Of a DNA stretch of 64,000 nucleotides, positions 9,901-18,677 are shown one piece after another. Under the pieces are notes generated by a model that searched no databases, was not told the DNA's origin, and saw only the letters and a program-made list of their open reading frames with translations. Source of the stretch: JAANXG01 sp963731035 (lineage in GTDB: Bacteria > Pseudomonadota > Gammaproteobacteria > Arenicellales > JAANXG01); contig CAVSUY010000021.1 of assembly GCA_963731035.1 (NCBI GenBank), positions 62,001-126,000 of the forward strand, given 5' to 3'. Each line of letters begins with the position of its first letter. Within the stretch, counting starts at the first letter, position 1. The translations under genes and the position numbers were made by a program.

Positions 9901-11045
9901 GGTTCGTCCACGACCCGCTGGCTCACGAACGCGTCATCCCGCCCCTCCTCTCCCGCCAGCCGCCGGCGCGTGACGGTATCCTGTCCCTCGGGCTTGGTGG
10001 TCACCAGGCAGAATTCCCGGCGTCTCGTAAAGCCCGGCAGATTGGCGAAGTCGAATCTGAATGCTCTATCGATATCGGACTCCGACAGGGACAGCAGGAA
10101 GAGAAAGGAATTGGAATGTATGTCGAGGCTGTTGGAAGCTGCTGCGCTCTGCCACAACAGTGACTCCCTCACCGGCGACTTGAACACCTCGACGTAGTCC
10201 CGGGAGGCCAGGCCTTCCAGCAGACAGAAGGCGTTGGGATTATTTCTGGCAAACTCCTGGGACATCAGCACCGTGGGTACTTTGTAGTCCGGAAACGGCA
10301 GGTACAGCTTCCTGTGGGTGATGTTCAGCTCGCGGAACATCGCCTCCCACTCGGTGAGGGTGTACGTATTGATGTCCTGCTCGCCGAAGTAGCCGTTCAG
10401 TCCGACGAGGCGCTTGCCATAGTGGTCCTCGTGCGCGCCGAGAACATACTTCATCCCGGTGCGGTTCTCGATTGCAACCGCCACGACGCCCTCCGGCACA
10501 AGCGCATTCCTCAAGCCCGCCAGCATCCTCACGACCGGTTTCGCCCCTTCGCCGCCGTGCGTCATGAAACGGCCCGCGTATTCCGTGACGCCGACCAGGC
10601 AGATCAGGTCGTAGTGGTTTTCCGGAAGCTCAATGTCGTTGAAGTTCCCGCAATATACCGAGACGTTCTCCAGATCCCGGCATCGCAGGGCAGCGAGCTC
10701 CGCCCGTGTGAGACTGCCTTCGATGGCATCGACCGACAGCCCCTGCTCGCCGAGAAACCGGGTGATCGCTCCGCAGCCGCAGCCCAGCTCCAGCACCTTT
10801 CGGCATCCCGAGAGGTCGAAGCCACGCAGCAGGTTGGCACGCTTGCTCGAAAGATGATACTCGGTAGCCCAGTCCTGGATCGCGTCCTCCAGTTCAGGGG
10901 AATGGCTGCTCAGATCGCGGGCGTTCTCGAGCACCGTCTTGAGGTATCGCTCGATACCATAGCCGTCCGAATAGTCAAACTGTCCCGTACCGTCCCGGAC
11001 ATGGACATCGCCCTGCTTGTGGAACCCGTTGAGTTCCTTCAACAT
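6987..11045 (-). CDS. WbdD-like methyltransferase/kinase-like protein fused to coiled coil and two GT2 domains
   Basis: At 1352 residues this is the largest protein here. Residues 1-250 form a class I methyltransferase with SAM motif VLELGCGCG at 84-92. Residues about 260-475 look kinase-like, with SIDLTSSNIVVDD at 424-436 and FDEEW at 443-447, resembling the catalytic and metal loops of WbdD-type kinases. A beta-rich stretch (560-690) and a short heptad-like helix (695-735) lead to two GT-A glycosyltransferases, starting with LISVVMPVHNVD near 824 (DNDDELP) and VSIVIPFRDKP near 1085 (LLNNDIEV). The gene overlaps wzt by 7 bp. In E. coli O9a, WbdD caps the O-chain with phosphate and methyl and sets its length before Wzm/Wzt export. 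Here that cap module appears fused to chain-extending enzymes. The kinase call is from motifs only. Confidence 0.82.
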   Translation of the reverse strand: MLKELNGFHKQGDVHVRDGTGQFDYSDGYGIERYLKTVLENARDLSSHSPELEDAIQDWATEYHLSSKRANLLRGFDLSGCRKVLELGCGCGAITRFLGEQGLSVDAIEGSLTRAELAALRCRDLENVSVYCGNFNDIELPENHYDLICLVGVTEYAGRFMTHGGEGAKPVVRMLAGLRNALVPEGVVAVAIENRTGMKYVLGAHEDHYGKRLVGLNGYFGEQDINTYTLTEWEAMFRELNITHRKLYLPFPDYKVPTVLMSQEFARNNPNAFCLLEGLASRDYVEVFKSPVRESLLWQSAAASNSLDIHSNSFLFLLSLSESDIDRAFRFDFANLPGFTRRREFCLVTTKPEGQDTVTRRRLAGEEGRDDAFVSQRVVDEPYHAGMLLSVLWARALEIEPDGHRFLELVRRYVSYLEQRREISIDLTSSNIVVDDQGSFHSFDEEWTTKEPVSPVFLLFRSLLIFVVKMGDAVREYARNEKLETVEDFMIHVGDAVGLKIAGNVKAFTAREEAFQNHIAQGRTENRTRMLLDQSLLAEAVLLEPIKTRLYWRNGGKPYVEELCRLAYVENVDDVQTVSISLPPAAGKADQIRFNPCEKLRRDGVGFMRLYSLEILAIDPVTGNRTRIWGMSSPDEIVKYASFGGISYMKTGLGSVFMVTDDDPRLEFPFLSRIKLADDQYLEFSATLRFPRSQEYLLARERYLTMLDSMETKVEGMEEVYRSHQRIKEELADIKSSNFWAALGRYKAFRHQTAAIARKAKYWVYLLRHLGPRRTLARARRQGAKYLRSALGKTPEVAGPPTRYEVWRETRLDRQTRALPGGPLISVVMPVHNVDPAIFRKAVKSVESQTYRNWELCIADDASTRAGTLEVLKNLAGKRIKVTHLAENRNISGATNAAIEMAGGEYLAFMDNDDELPDNALFEVAAAIVEKQADCIYTDEDFIRTDNHLDLPHFKPDYNPDLLLSHNYITHLLVVRRDLFDQVGGLRSEYDGAQDYDLVLRIVEMASNIVHVAKPLYHWRMSETSTSLNPTVKPGGHGNAKKALEAALQRRGIEGTVEETPLPHFFRVKRAIDGSPLVSIVIPFRDKPELLRQCVVSILEKSTYANFQILGISNDSYLSPTYDEMDRLGKLDDRVVFHECNIEFNFSKLVNFGVSKAGEGHVVLLNNDIEVITPDWIEGLLEHSQRPEVAAVGGKLYYPNNTIQHAGLAIGLGGYAGHLHKHLRADSPGYFNRLNVIQDVSALTGAMMMVERKKYLEIGSFDETSFGVAYNDVDFCLRARERGYLNVFTPHVEAYHHESASRGYEDDFKKIRRFNREKENLKARHGEALERGDPYYNPNLDRNRDDFRLPEL

Positions 11046-12367
11046 CCGGCGGCGTTCTCCTGCTTCTTCCCGACCTTCACCGCCACCGGCAGGGAGGCGT
11101 AGCCGAAGGCTTTGTTGTCGTCCTGTACCCGCAGCCTGAACAGATCGTATCGCCGGTGCAGAACCGTGTCTTCCCCGTCGGCGTTCCTGGAAACCACGCC
11201 CAGGGAGAAGAAGTACTCCGAGGAAACCAGGTTCAACCTCACGGTAAAGCTCAGAAACGCGGTCTCGCCGGGAGACAAAGACCCGGTCTCAACGGCCAGC
11301 CTGTCCGTATTGGTCCCGAACACCGCGGTGCCGTCCACGGTCTTGATAGTCAGGCCGTATATCAGGTTCTCCTGGGCTTCCAGGCAGTGAACCGCGGCCT
11401 GCACACAGATCTCCGAGCCCGCCTGAATACTGGCGCCCACCGGCTTGCGCGCCTCGTCGAGCACCAGGTAGTCCAGAATTCGCGCCTGACCGTTGCCCCA
11501 CTCGTACTCGGTATCGTTGTACGTCGGGCGCAGCCGGCAGGCATCGACCTCCGGATCGACGCTCAGCCTGTCTTCCGGCAGCCGATGCTCCGGCCCCAAA
11601 CCCGAGCCTCTCCCCCGGTCTATCGGCGAGCGGATGTGGAACATGCTCTCCAGGTAGTTGTTTACGACGTCCTTGGGCTCCCCGACCTTGACGATACCGC
11701 CGTCCTTCATGAATACCGCCCTGTCACAATGGGATATCACGGTATCGGTGGCATGAGTAACGAACAGTATCGTCGTACCTCCATTTCTGAGCTCATCGAG
11801 CTTGCGAAAGCATTTTCTCTGAAAGCGGGAATCCCCAACCGCCAGCGCCTCGTCGATCACCAGGATATCCGGATTCATGCTGATCACCACGGAGAACGCC
11901 AACCGTATGTACATGCCACTCGAGTAGGTCTTGACCGGCTTGTCTATGAAGTCCCCAAGCTCCGAAAACGCCAGAATGTCGGGCATTCTTTCATCAATCT
12001 CTTCCATGGACATGCCCACTATCGAGGCATTGAGCCTGGCGTTCTCTATGCCCGTGAATTCGGGATTGAAGCCCGCGCCAAGCTCCAGGATCGCGGATAT
12101 CCTCCCACTGCAGCGTACGTCCCCGGTCGTGGGGGTCAGCGTTCCAACGACCAATTGAAGCAGCGTGGACTTGCCCGATCCGTTCTGACCGACTATTCCC
12201 ACGGTCTCGCCGGCCGCGACCTCGAGGTCTATGTCCTTAAGGGCCCAGAACTCCTCGTAGAGCTGCTTCTCCCTGGAGAACATCTGAATCAGCCTGTGCA
12301 GAGGTTTCCGGTACGTGTGATAGCACTTGGAAACACCCTTCAGAGAGACGACGGGCTCAGAGGACAT
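11039..12367 (-). CDS. wzt: O-antigen/polysaccharide ABC exporter ATPase with cargo-binding domain
   Basis: This is the 442-residue nucleotide-binding subunit of an O-antigen ABC exporter. Walker A (GQNGSGKST) is at 60-68, the signature is KTYSSGMYIRLAF, and Walker B is DILVIDEALAVGD. Residues about 260-442 form an extra beta-rich domain typical of Wzt proteins that recognise the non-reducing-end cap of the glycan. This makes a terminally modified polymer likely and ties the gene to the WbdD-like protein encoded immediately downstream. It overlaps the permease gene by 11 bp and the downstream gene by 7 bp, so all three should be made together. Confidence 0.93.
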   Translation of the reverse strand: MSSEPVVSLKGVSKCYHTYRKPLHRLIQMFSREKQLYEEFWALKDIDLEVAAGETVGIVGQNGSGKSTLLQLVVGTLTPTTGDVRCSGRISAILELGAGFNPEFTGIENARLNASIVGMSMEEIDERMPDILAFSELGDFIDKPVKTYSSGMYIRLAFSVVISMNPDILVIDEALAVGDSRFQRKCFRKLDELRNGGTTILFVTHATDTVISHCDRAVFMKDGGIVKVGEPKDVVNNYLESMFHIRSPIDRGRGSGLGPEHRLPEDRLSVDPEVDACRLRPTYNDTEYEWGNGQARILDYLVLDEARKPVGASIQAGSEICVQAAVHCLEAQENLIYGLTIKTVDGTAVFGTNTDRLAVETGSLSPGETAFLSFTVRLNLVSSEYFFSLGVVSRNADGEDTVLHRRYDLFRLRVQDDNKAFGYASLPVAVKVGKKQENAAGC

Positions 12368-13136
12368 CGGCGAATGCTTTTCGAGTACGCAGGAACCAGA
12401 GGTAGCCAGCCCTGACCACGACCAGGGCGAACACGTAGTACACGGCGAGAGCCCCCCACTGGGGAGATTTTCCGAAAATCACGATGTTCCGGAACTGCTC
12501 GACGATGAGTGTCAGCGGATTGAAATAGAGCAGCCAACGGAGCTGCTCGGGTACCGCATCCAGCGGATAGAAAATCGGGCACAGGAACAGCAATACCGTC
12601 GCAAGAATGCCGGTCATCTGTCCGACGTCCCGGACGAAGACGCCTACTGACGCCAGGAACCAGGACACGCCCATGGCCAGAAGCACAATGGGCAAAAGCA
12701 CTACAGGCGCCAGCAGAACCGTGGCGTGAACGGTAAAGTCCGAAAAGGTATTGAATATGAACAGGAGCAGGAAGCCGATGGAGAAATGAAAGAACGCCGT
12801 GCATACGATCATCACCGGGAATACTTCCAGGGGGAATACCACTTTCTTCACGAATTGCACGTTGCCGGCGATGATCCCCGGCGCCCTGACCAGGCACTCC
12901 GCGAACAAGGCGTGGAGGATCAGGCCCGAGAACAGGATCACGCCAAACTCCTTGCCGCCGGATTGCGGCGCGACGCCCCACTTGATCCGGAACACCACCC
13001 CGAATACGAACAGGTAAACCAGCAGCATGAACAGCGGGTGAAGGAACGACCACACCAGACCGAGGAGAGACCCGCGGTAGCGCCCCACCACGTCCCTCTT
13101 GACCATCTGCGTGATTAGATACCGGTGGCGCCACAT
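12357..13136 (-). CDS. wzm: O-antigen/polysaccharide ABC exporter permease
   Basis: The 259-residue integral membrane protein belongs to the ABC-2 permease family and starts MWRHRYLITQMVKRDVVGRYRGS, an amphipathic lead-in (RYRGS) typical of Wzm. About six hydrophobic helices follow, with the conserved pattern FLCPIFYPLDAVPE and FNPLTLIVEQFRN near the C-terminus. With Wzt it would move undecaprenyl-diphosphate-linked glycan across the inner membrane. It starts an 11-bp-overlapping unit with wzt. A 194-nt gap (13137-13330) separates it from rmlA; I see no convincing promoter, terminator or ops element there. Confidence 0.93.
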   Translation of the reverse strand: MWRHRYLITQMVKRDVVGRYRGSLLGLVWSFLHPLFMLLVYLFVFGVVFRIKWGVAPQSGGKEFGVILFSGLILHALFAECLVRAPGIIAGNVQFVKKVVFPLEVFPVMIVCTAFFHFSIGFLLLFIFNTFSDFTVHATVLLAPVVLLPIVLLAMGVSWFLASVGVFVRDVGQMTGILATVLLFLCPIFYPLDAVPEQLRWLLYFNPLTLIVEQFRNIVIFGKSPQWGALAVYYVFALVVVRAGYLWFLRTRKAFADVL

Positions 13137-13330
13137 GGCGATCTAGTCTGCAGACGCCTGGAAACACTGCGGAATCGGTTCCGCGTTTCCGGACACAGGA
13201 CACCCCGGAGCGCGGACCCGCGCCATCGATAAACCAGTTCGACTACTCAATTGATGAACGAAAAGCTTGCTGTTCTTGTGATGATCGGGCTTTCCGGCGT
13301 GCGTGCAGGAAAGCGATAGTGAATACGACG

Positions 13331-14200
13331 TCAGAGCCTGTCCAGGAGCCCCCTGATGTAGTCTCCGTATACGCTCTTTCCGTACCGTTCCATGGCATCC
13401 CTCAGGCGGGACTCGTCAATGAAACCCTGATTGTATGCAATCTCTTCCAGACATGCGACTTTGAGGCCCTGGCGGTTCTCTATGGTTTCGATGAACATGG
13501 ACGCCTGCAGCAGGGAATCATGGGTCCCCATGTCGAGCCAGGCCATTCCCCTTTGCAGCACTTCCACGGAAAGATCGCCGTGCTCCAGGTACCACCGGTT
13601 TACGTCGGTGATTTCCAGTTCACCCCGCGCCGAAGGCCTGACCTGTCTGGCCACCTCTATCACGCGGTTGTCGTAGAAATACAGGCCGGTCACGGCATAG
13701 TTCGACTTGGGGGACGCAGGTTTCTCCTCCAGCGAAAGAGCCACCCCTTCGCTGTCGAACTCCACCACTCCGTAGCGCTCCGGATCCTTGACCGCGTAGG
13801 CGAATACGGTGGCCCCCGACGGCTGCTTCGCCGCTCTTTTAAGGGACTCCGTGAGTCCCCTGCCGTAGAAGACATTGTCTCCGAGCACCAGCGCACAGGG
13901 CTCCTTGCCGATGAACTCCGCTCCTATGATGAAGGCCTGGGCCAGACCGTCCGGAGACGGCTGCATGGCATAGGATATGTCGAGACCCAGCCGCGAGCCG
14001 TCCTGGAACAGTTGCTCGAAACGCGGCAAGTCGTGGGGAGTCGAAATGATGAGGATCTTCCGTATTCCGGCCAGCATCAGAAGAGACATCGGATAGTAGA
14101 TCATCGGCTTGTCGTACACCGGCAACAGCTGCTTCGACACCGCCTCCGTCACCGGATGCAGGCGGGTGCCGGAACCTCCGGCCAGTATGATGCCTCTCAC
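13331..14200 (-). CDS. rmlA: Glucose-1-phosphate thymidylyltransferase
   Basis: The 289-residue protein matches RmlA/RfbA throughout. It starts MRGIILAGGSGTRLHPVT, the nucleotidyltransferase loop, followed by SKQLLPVYDKPMIYYP, GDNVFYGRG, and FDSEGVALSLEEKP. It makes dTDP-glucose from dTTP and glucose-1-phosphate, the entry step to dTDP-deoxysugars. Length is normal for the long form. It overlaps rmlB by 4 bp. rmlC and rmlD do not appear in this window, so the final dTDP sugar may be rhamnose made with genes elsewhere or another 6-deoxysugar. Confidence 0.96.
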   Translation of the reverse strand: MRGIILAGGSGTRLHPVTEAVSKQLLPVYDKPMIYYPMSLLMLAGIRKILIISTPHDLPRFEQLFQDGSRLGLDISYAMQPSPDGLAQAFIIGAEFIGKEPCALVLGDNVFYGRGLTESLKRAAKQPSGATVFAYAVKDPERYGVVEFDSEGVALSLEEKPASPKSNYAVTGLYFYDNRVIEVARQVRPSARGELEITDVNRWYLEHGDLSVEVLQRGMAWLDMGTHDSLLQASMFIETIENRQGLKVACLEEIAYNQGFIDESRLRDAMERYGKSVYGDYIRGLLDRL

Positions 14201-15252
14201 TTACCTACTCCCAGCCGCTCGCCTTTGTACGACTGCCGGGTCGCCTCCATCCAGTCCGGGTTGTCCAGGTACCACCTTATCGTCTTCCTCAGACCGGTAT
14301 CGAAGGACTCTGCCGGACTCCACCCCAGCTCCCTGCGTATCTTGGCTGCATCGATGGCATAGCGCTTGTCGTGGCCCGGCCGATCCTTCACGAAAGTCAT
14401 CTGCTTTCCATAGTCTTCGCCGTTCGAGTGCGGTGCTTCTTCGTTGAGAATCGAGCAAATCCGCTCCACCACTTCGAGGTTGGTCAATTCGTTGCCGCCA
14501 CCGACGTTGTACACTTCGCCGGGCCGACCGTCGTTGACGATGGAAAGCAGCGCCCGGGCATGGTCGTCGACGTAGAGCCAGTCGCGGATGTTGTCTCCCG
14601 CCCCGTATATGGGCATCTCCTGGCCCGCGAGCGCTTTGCTGATCATCAGGGGAATCAGCTTTTCCGGATGCTGGTACGGACCGTAGTTGTTCGAACAGTT
14701 GGAAATCACCACCGGCAGACCGTAGGTCTTCCACCATGCCCTGACCAGGTGATCGGACGAGGCCTTGCTTGCCGAATACGGCGAATTCGGCTGATACCGG
14801 GTGGTCTCCGTGAAGTACCCCTCGGGCCCGAGGCTTCCGTAAACCTCGTCGGTGGAAATATGGTGGAACCGGAACGCCTCCCTCGCGGCCTCGTCTAGGG
14901 TCTTCCAGTACTCCCGTGCGTTCTCCAGCAGCGAATAGGTTCCCACGATATTGGTGTTGATGAATTCACTCGGCCCGTCGATTGATCGATCCACGTGCGA
15001 TTCGGCGGCCAGGTGCATGATCCTGTCCGGCCGGTGGTCGTGCAGGATGTCCCGTATCGCCGAACCGTCGCAGATGTCGCACTTGATGAATACGTAGCGT
15101 GGATCACCCTCCACGGAACGCAGGGTTTCGAGGTTGCCGGCATAGGTCAACTTGTCGACGTTGACGACCCTGTGTTCAGTGTGCTCGATCAGCATCCTTA
15201 TCATCGCCGAGCCGATAAACCCCGCGCCTCCTGTTACTACGTATGTCGCCAT
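14197..15252 (-). CDS. rmlB: dTDP-glucose 4,6-dehydratase
   Basis: The 351-residue extended SDR matches RmlB/RfbB. The NAD site is TGGAGFIGSAMIRM, the catalytic region has ISTDEVYGSLG and YSASKASSDHLVRAW (Tyr-x3-Lys), and NYGPYQHPEKLIPL and GDNIRDWLYVDDH are family blocks. It converts dTDP-glucose to dTDP-4-keto-6-deoxyglucose. It is directly upstream of rmlA with an ATGA-type overlap, the usual partner arrangement. The product feeds glycosyltransferases of this locus. The 49-nt gap to the upstream membrane protein gene contains nothing obvious. Confidence 0.96.
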   Translation of the reverse strand: MATYVVTGGAGFIGSAMIRMLIEHTEHRVVNVDKLTYAGNLETLRSVEGDPRYVFIKCDICDGSAIRDILHDHRPDRIMHLAAESHVDRSIDGPSEFINTNIVGTYSLLENAREYWKTLDEAAREAFRFHHISTDEVYGSLGPEGYFTETTRYQPNSPYSASKASSDHLVRAWWKTYGLPVVISNCSNNYGPYQHPEKLIPLMISKALAGQEMPIYGAGDNIRDWLYVDDHARALLSIVNDGRPGEVYNVGGGNELTNLEVVERICSILNEEAPHSNGEDYGKQMTFVKDRPGHDKRYAIDAAKIRRELGWSPAESFDTGLRKTIRWYLDNPDWMEATRQSYKGERLGVGK

Positions 15253-15301
15253 CGTATCTCTCTTTGCCCCGCTGTACCGACGAGCCCCGGTGCTCGAGCC
15301 C

Positions 15302-17212
15302 TCAGGCCCCGTCGATCCTGTAGACCGTGATCCGGTCCCGGCTCCAGATCTTCTGGAATGTGCCGGGATTGTCTCGTATAAAATCCAGAAAGGCGGTGGA
15401 GTAAAGTTCGGATACCGCCATGATGTGCGCCCGCCAGTGCCGCCCGTAACGACCGGTGTCGCTCGTCGCGCCGTCGCGCCTGTTGACTACCAGCAGCCAG
15501 CCCTTCCTGTAGTCGAAATCCGCGGCGTCGTAGGAGTCTTTGTTTACCGGTATGGCGCCACGGCCGTAGAACTTGTAGCCCGCGTAGCGCTTGTTGGTCA
15601 GCCCGTTGATCACGTACCCGGTCACCGAGTCCGTCACGACTCCCCTCGGCTCCTGCGAATCCAGGAATACCAACAGGTCGTCCCATATCCGGTAGTCGTT
15701 TTTCGGCCCGACCGGCGCGAGAGTATAAATCTTGCTGTAGGTGGAAACAAAGTAAGTTGTCTGCACGGGCAGAAGCAGCACCAGCAGAGCCGCCGCCAGC
15801 ACCAAAGCTCGCGCCTTGCGAACCGGACCGGGCTCCCGGAAGCCGGCCCGCAGCTCCCGAACCAGGAGATAGCCGCCCACGAAAGGCAGGGGCAGCGCAT
15901 AGCAGATCCTCCACAGTACTTCCGGGTACGCATAACGAAGGAAAAGGTCGGTATACACGGGATTGAAGATCGTGAGGACCGGCAGCAGCATCCCTGCCAT
16001 GAGATACGGGGCTTCCCTGAGCTCGCTCCTGTAGAGGAAAAACAACACGTAAACCAGCACACCCCACACCGTGATCACCTGGTAGAACTGATAGGTCGGG
16101 ATCAGTACGTACAGGTTCCTGAGAAACGGCAGGTAGTTCTGGATATCGGCCATCAGGCCGTAGTGCAGGGGATTGTTCCGCACGAACAGCACATACGCCG
16201 TCACGTGCAAGGTTCCGTAGGCAAGTGCAAAGACTGTGAACAAGATGTACGTCCGCATCCTGGCGCCGCGATCGACGGATGGCGCGTCGTTCCTTTCCCG
16301 CCATACACGTACGAACTCAACCAACAGAATGGCGCCTGTCATCACCACTATGAACAGACCTTCCTGCTTATGGACCGCCGCAGCCACCACACAAAGGACC
16401 GCGCCCACGAACGGCAGCCTGAAATCCGTGCCCGGACCTTCGAGGAACTTCAGGACGCAGGCCAAGGCCGACAAGTAGACGACATAACTCAATATGGTGG
16501 GCGCGTAGACGTAATAGCGCACGTACGAGAACACGCTCAGGCCAAAGTGCGTGAAGAAAAAGAAGACCGTGCAGGCGGCAACGGCATGCCGAATCGTGCG
16601 CGAGTCCACGACCTTTTCGAAAATGAACAATGCGAAGGAGTACACGCCGACGGCGAAGAGCAGCTCGTTGGCGAAGGCGAGGTAGCTCAGCCCCGATCGC
16701 AGCCCCGTGCCGGTAATGCCGAGGAAGTACGCGGCGGTGGAATACCAGTACCCCGCCGACTTGCTGATCAAGCGTCCAATACCGGATGCGGACCCTATGA
16801 ACCCGTGCTCGAATGCGTTGAGCCGATTGTTAATCCTTCCAATATGCCACCAGGCGTCGGAAGGCACCTCCGTGTAGGGTCCGGCCCACAAGGAGTAGCA
16901 CGCGACGGCGGCGACAATCGCAACCGGTATCAGATGTGCGCGTTCGAATGATATCCCGGCGAACAGCGACGCGGCTTCACCACGGATCCTCCAAAGAAAG
17001 ACGGCCGCAATGCCGGCGTAACATGCGATGAGCCACCAACCGAATCCCGTCGCGCGGAGCCCCATCGTTCTCGCCGACGCCAGGCACAGCACAAATACGC
17101 TGAACGACAACGCAATGGAAAATCCGAAGCGGTGGAACTTAATGCCGAGCGCCCGGTACAGCAGGGCCCCGGGCACCGTCATGGCGCTCAGGTAGATGAT
17201 CACGAACTCCAT
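15302..17212 (-). CDS. Multi-pass membrane protein, probable GT-C glycosyltransferase
   Basis: This 636-residue protein has roughly a dozen hydrophobic helices up to about residue 480, then a soluble C-terminal domain of about 150 residues that would face the periplasm. An acidic loop after the early helices (EVPSDAWWHIGR) resembles the catalytic-loop position of GT-C enzymes, which take sugars from polyprenyl-phosphate donors. I do not recognise a specific family. The DPM1/GtrB-like enzyme at 5927-6871 could supply such donors. It lies between the WcaJ-type initiator and rmlB. A polymerase role is also possible; the call rests on topology and context rather than a diagnostic motif. Confidence 0.65.
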   Translation of the reverse strand: MEFVIIYLSAMTVPGALLYRALGIKFHRFGFSIALSFSVFVLCLASARTMGLRATGFGWWLIACYAGIAAVFLWRIRGEAASLFAGISFERAHLIPVAIVAAVACYSLWAGPYTEVPSDAWWHIGRINNRLNAFEHGFIGSASGIGRLISKSAGYWYSTAAYFLGITGTGLRSGLSYLAFANELLFAVGVYSFALFIFEKVVDSRTIRHAVAACTVFFFFTHFGLSVFSYVRYYVYAPTILSYVVYLSALACVLKFLEGPGTDFRLPFVGAVLCVVAAAVHKQEGLFIVVMTGAILLVEFVRVWRERNDAPSVDRGARMRTYILFTVFALAYGTLHVTAYVLFVRNNPLHYGLMADIQNYLPFLRNLYVLIPTYQFYQVITVWGVLVYVLFFLYRSELREAPYLMAGMLLPVLTIFNPVYTDLFLRYAYPEVLWRICYALPLPFVGGYLLVRELRAGFREPGPVRKARALVLAAALLVLLLPVQTTYFVSTYSKIYTLAPVGPKNDYRIWDDLLVFLDSQEPRGVVTDSVTGYVINGLTNKRYAGYKFYGRGAIPVNKDSYDAADFDYRKGWLLVVNRRDGATSDTGRYGRHWRAHIMAVSELYSTAFLDFIRDNPGTFQKIWSRDRITVYRIDGA

Positions 17213-17272
17213 CAGCCGGAAGCCTCCTTTCGCGATGCCGGTCCCACCGCTGGATAGGTCGCGCGCCCGCCC

Positions 17273-18673
17273 CTAACGACCACGCCGGCCCAGCATCACG
17301 CGAAAAGTCTTGAGCACGATGAAAAAATCGAGCAACAGCGAATAGTTCTTGATGTAGTAGATGTCGTACTGCAGTTTTTCCAGGGCGTCTTCAGTGGAGG
17401 ATCCGTAGACGTACATCACCTGAGCCCAACCGGTGATACCGGGTTTGACCAGGTGCCGCAGGTCATAGTATGGAATCACCTTCTCGAGTTCCTTGTTGAA
17501 ATCCGGTCGTTCGGGCCTGGGGCCGATGAAGCTCATTTCCCCCTTCAGGACGTTCCACAACTGAGGCAGCTCGTCGAGTCTGGTCTTTCTGAGAACGCGC
17601 CCAACCCGGGTAACGCGGCTGTCGTTGTGCGCCGCCCACTGCGCGCCGTCGGATTCGGCGTCGCTCACCATGGTTCTGAACTTGTATATATGGAAAGGCG
17701 TTCCGTTGACCCCGGTTCGCAGCTGCCGGTACAGAACCGGACCCTTCGAGTTGCCCCGCCGATCGAGCACTATCGCCACCGCCGCCGCCACCATGACCGG
17801 CAGAGCCAGGACCAGAAACGTGCATGCCAGGGTGAGATCCAATAGTCTCTTTATCTTCAGCTCGACACCATGATGCAGCAGGTCGAAACCATGGGAGAGC
17901 GCGAACCAGTTGTCCCTCAAGTGGAGGACCGGGACCTTCTGCATGAACCGCTCGTAGAAATCGGTCAGATCGTAGATCCGCACGCCGCCGAGCCGCAGCT
18001 CCATGATTCGGCGAAGCAGATCCTTGGGCAGGGTTCCTTCGGTAGCGATGATGATGCCGGTCCAGTTTCGGTCGCCCTCCGTCGCCAGCTTGTCGAATCC
18101 TCCACTGATGTTCTTTCGAATCGGCTCCGGCAGCGACTCCCGTTTCTGCTCACTGTCTATCAGGATGGACATCTCCCCCATCCCGTCGATCATCGCGATG
18201 TCCTTGCACAAGGGGCTGTCCGGCTTGACGTCGCTGACCACCAGCCACCGGATCCACCTGGCCATGCGATGAATCCAAAGAGTACCCAGGTACCGGATGA
18301 GCAGCGCCCACAGCAGAAACAGCACGAAGCCGCCGGGAAGGACACCCCGGAAAAACAACGGGACGGTCTCGCGGGTCTCGGTGATGTAGACGATGCCCGC
18401 GATGATGATGCCGGCGGCGACCACACCGACGACCGTTTTGCTGAGAATATCCAGCCTCGAGGCCCGGTCGTCGATCGAGTACAGGTCCAGGACGTAGAAC
18501 GTCATCAACTGAACCACCAGGATGCCGAACAGAGGCAACGATCGCCAACCCAGCCACAGAGCTATGGCATAGCGGTACGACAGGTTGAACGCCACCACGA
18601 AGCCGATCACGTCCAGTGCGAACAGGCCGAGCGACAGGCCCAGTCCCGGCATGGCGTAGGGTCGGCGGTTCAT
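17273..18673 (-). CDS. WcaJ-type polyprenyl-phosphate glycosyl-1-phosphate transferase
   Basis: The 466-residue product has the layout of polyisoprenyl-phosphate hexose-1-phosphate transferases: four N-terminal helices, a soluble CoA-binding-like middle part, a further membrane segment (DLTLACTFLVLALPVMV), and the conserved C-terminal domain with KFRTMV, TRVGRVLRKTRLDELPQLWNV, MSFIGPRPERP and VKPGITGWAQV. Such proteins start a repeat unit by transferring hexose-1-phosphate, often glucose or galactose, to undecaprenyl phosphate. A second, WecA-like initiator sits at the left edge of the window, so more than one glycan may be begun here. It is 4 nt from the upstream GT4 gene. Confidence 0.92.
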   Translation of the reverse strand: MNRRPYAMPGLGLSLGLFALDVIGFVVAFNLSYRYAIALWLGWRSLPLFGILVVQLMTFYVLDLYSIDDRASRLDILSKTVVGVVAAGIIIAGIVYITETRETVPLFFRGVLPGGFVLFLLWALLIRYLGTLWIHRMARWIRWLVVSDVKPDSPLCKDIAMIDGMGEMSILIDSEQKRESLPEPIRKNISGGFDKLATEGDRNWTGIIIATEGTLPKDLLRRIMELRLGGVRIYDLTDFYERFMQKVPVLHLRDNWFALSHGFDLLHHGVELKIKRLLDLTLACTFLVLALPVMVAAAVAIVLDRRGNSKGPVLYRQLRTGVNGTPFHIYKFRTMVSDAESDGAQWAAHNDSRVTRVGRVLRKTRLDELPQLWNVLKGEMSFIGPRPERPDFNKELEKVIPYYDLRHLVKPGITGWAQVMYVYGSSTEDALEKLQYDIYYIKNYSLLLDFFIVLKTFRVMLGRRGR

Positions 18674-18677
18674 CAGG

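Noticed and set aside
13072..13083. An ops-like GCGGTAGCGCC within wzm
   Set aside because: It is on the non-transcribed orientation inside a coding region and lacks the leading GG and the final GTG.
15152..16951. A 599-codon plus-strand open frame
   Set aside because: It is antisense to the GT-C-like membrane protein, has no domain signature and high His/Arg/Gln content typical of antisense frames in GC-rich DNA.
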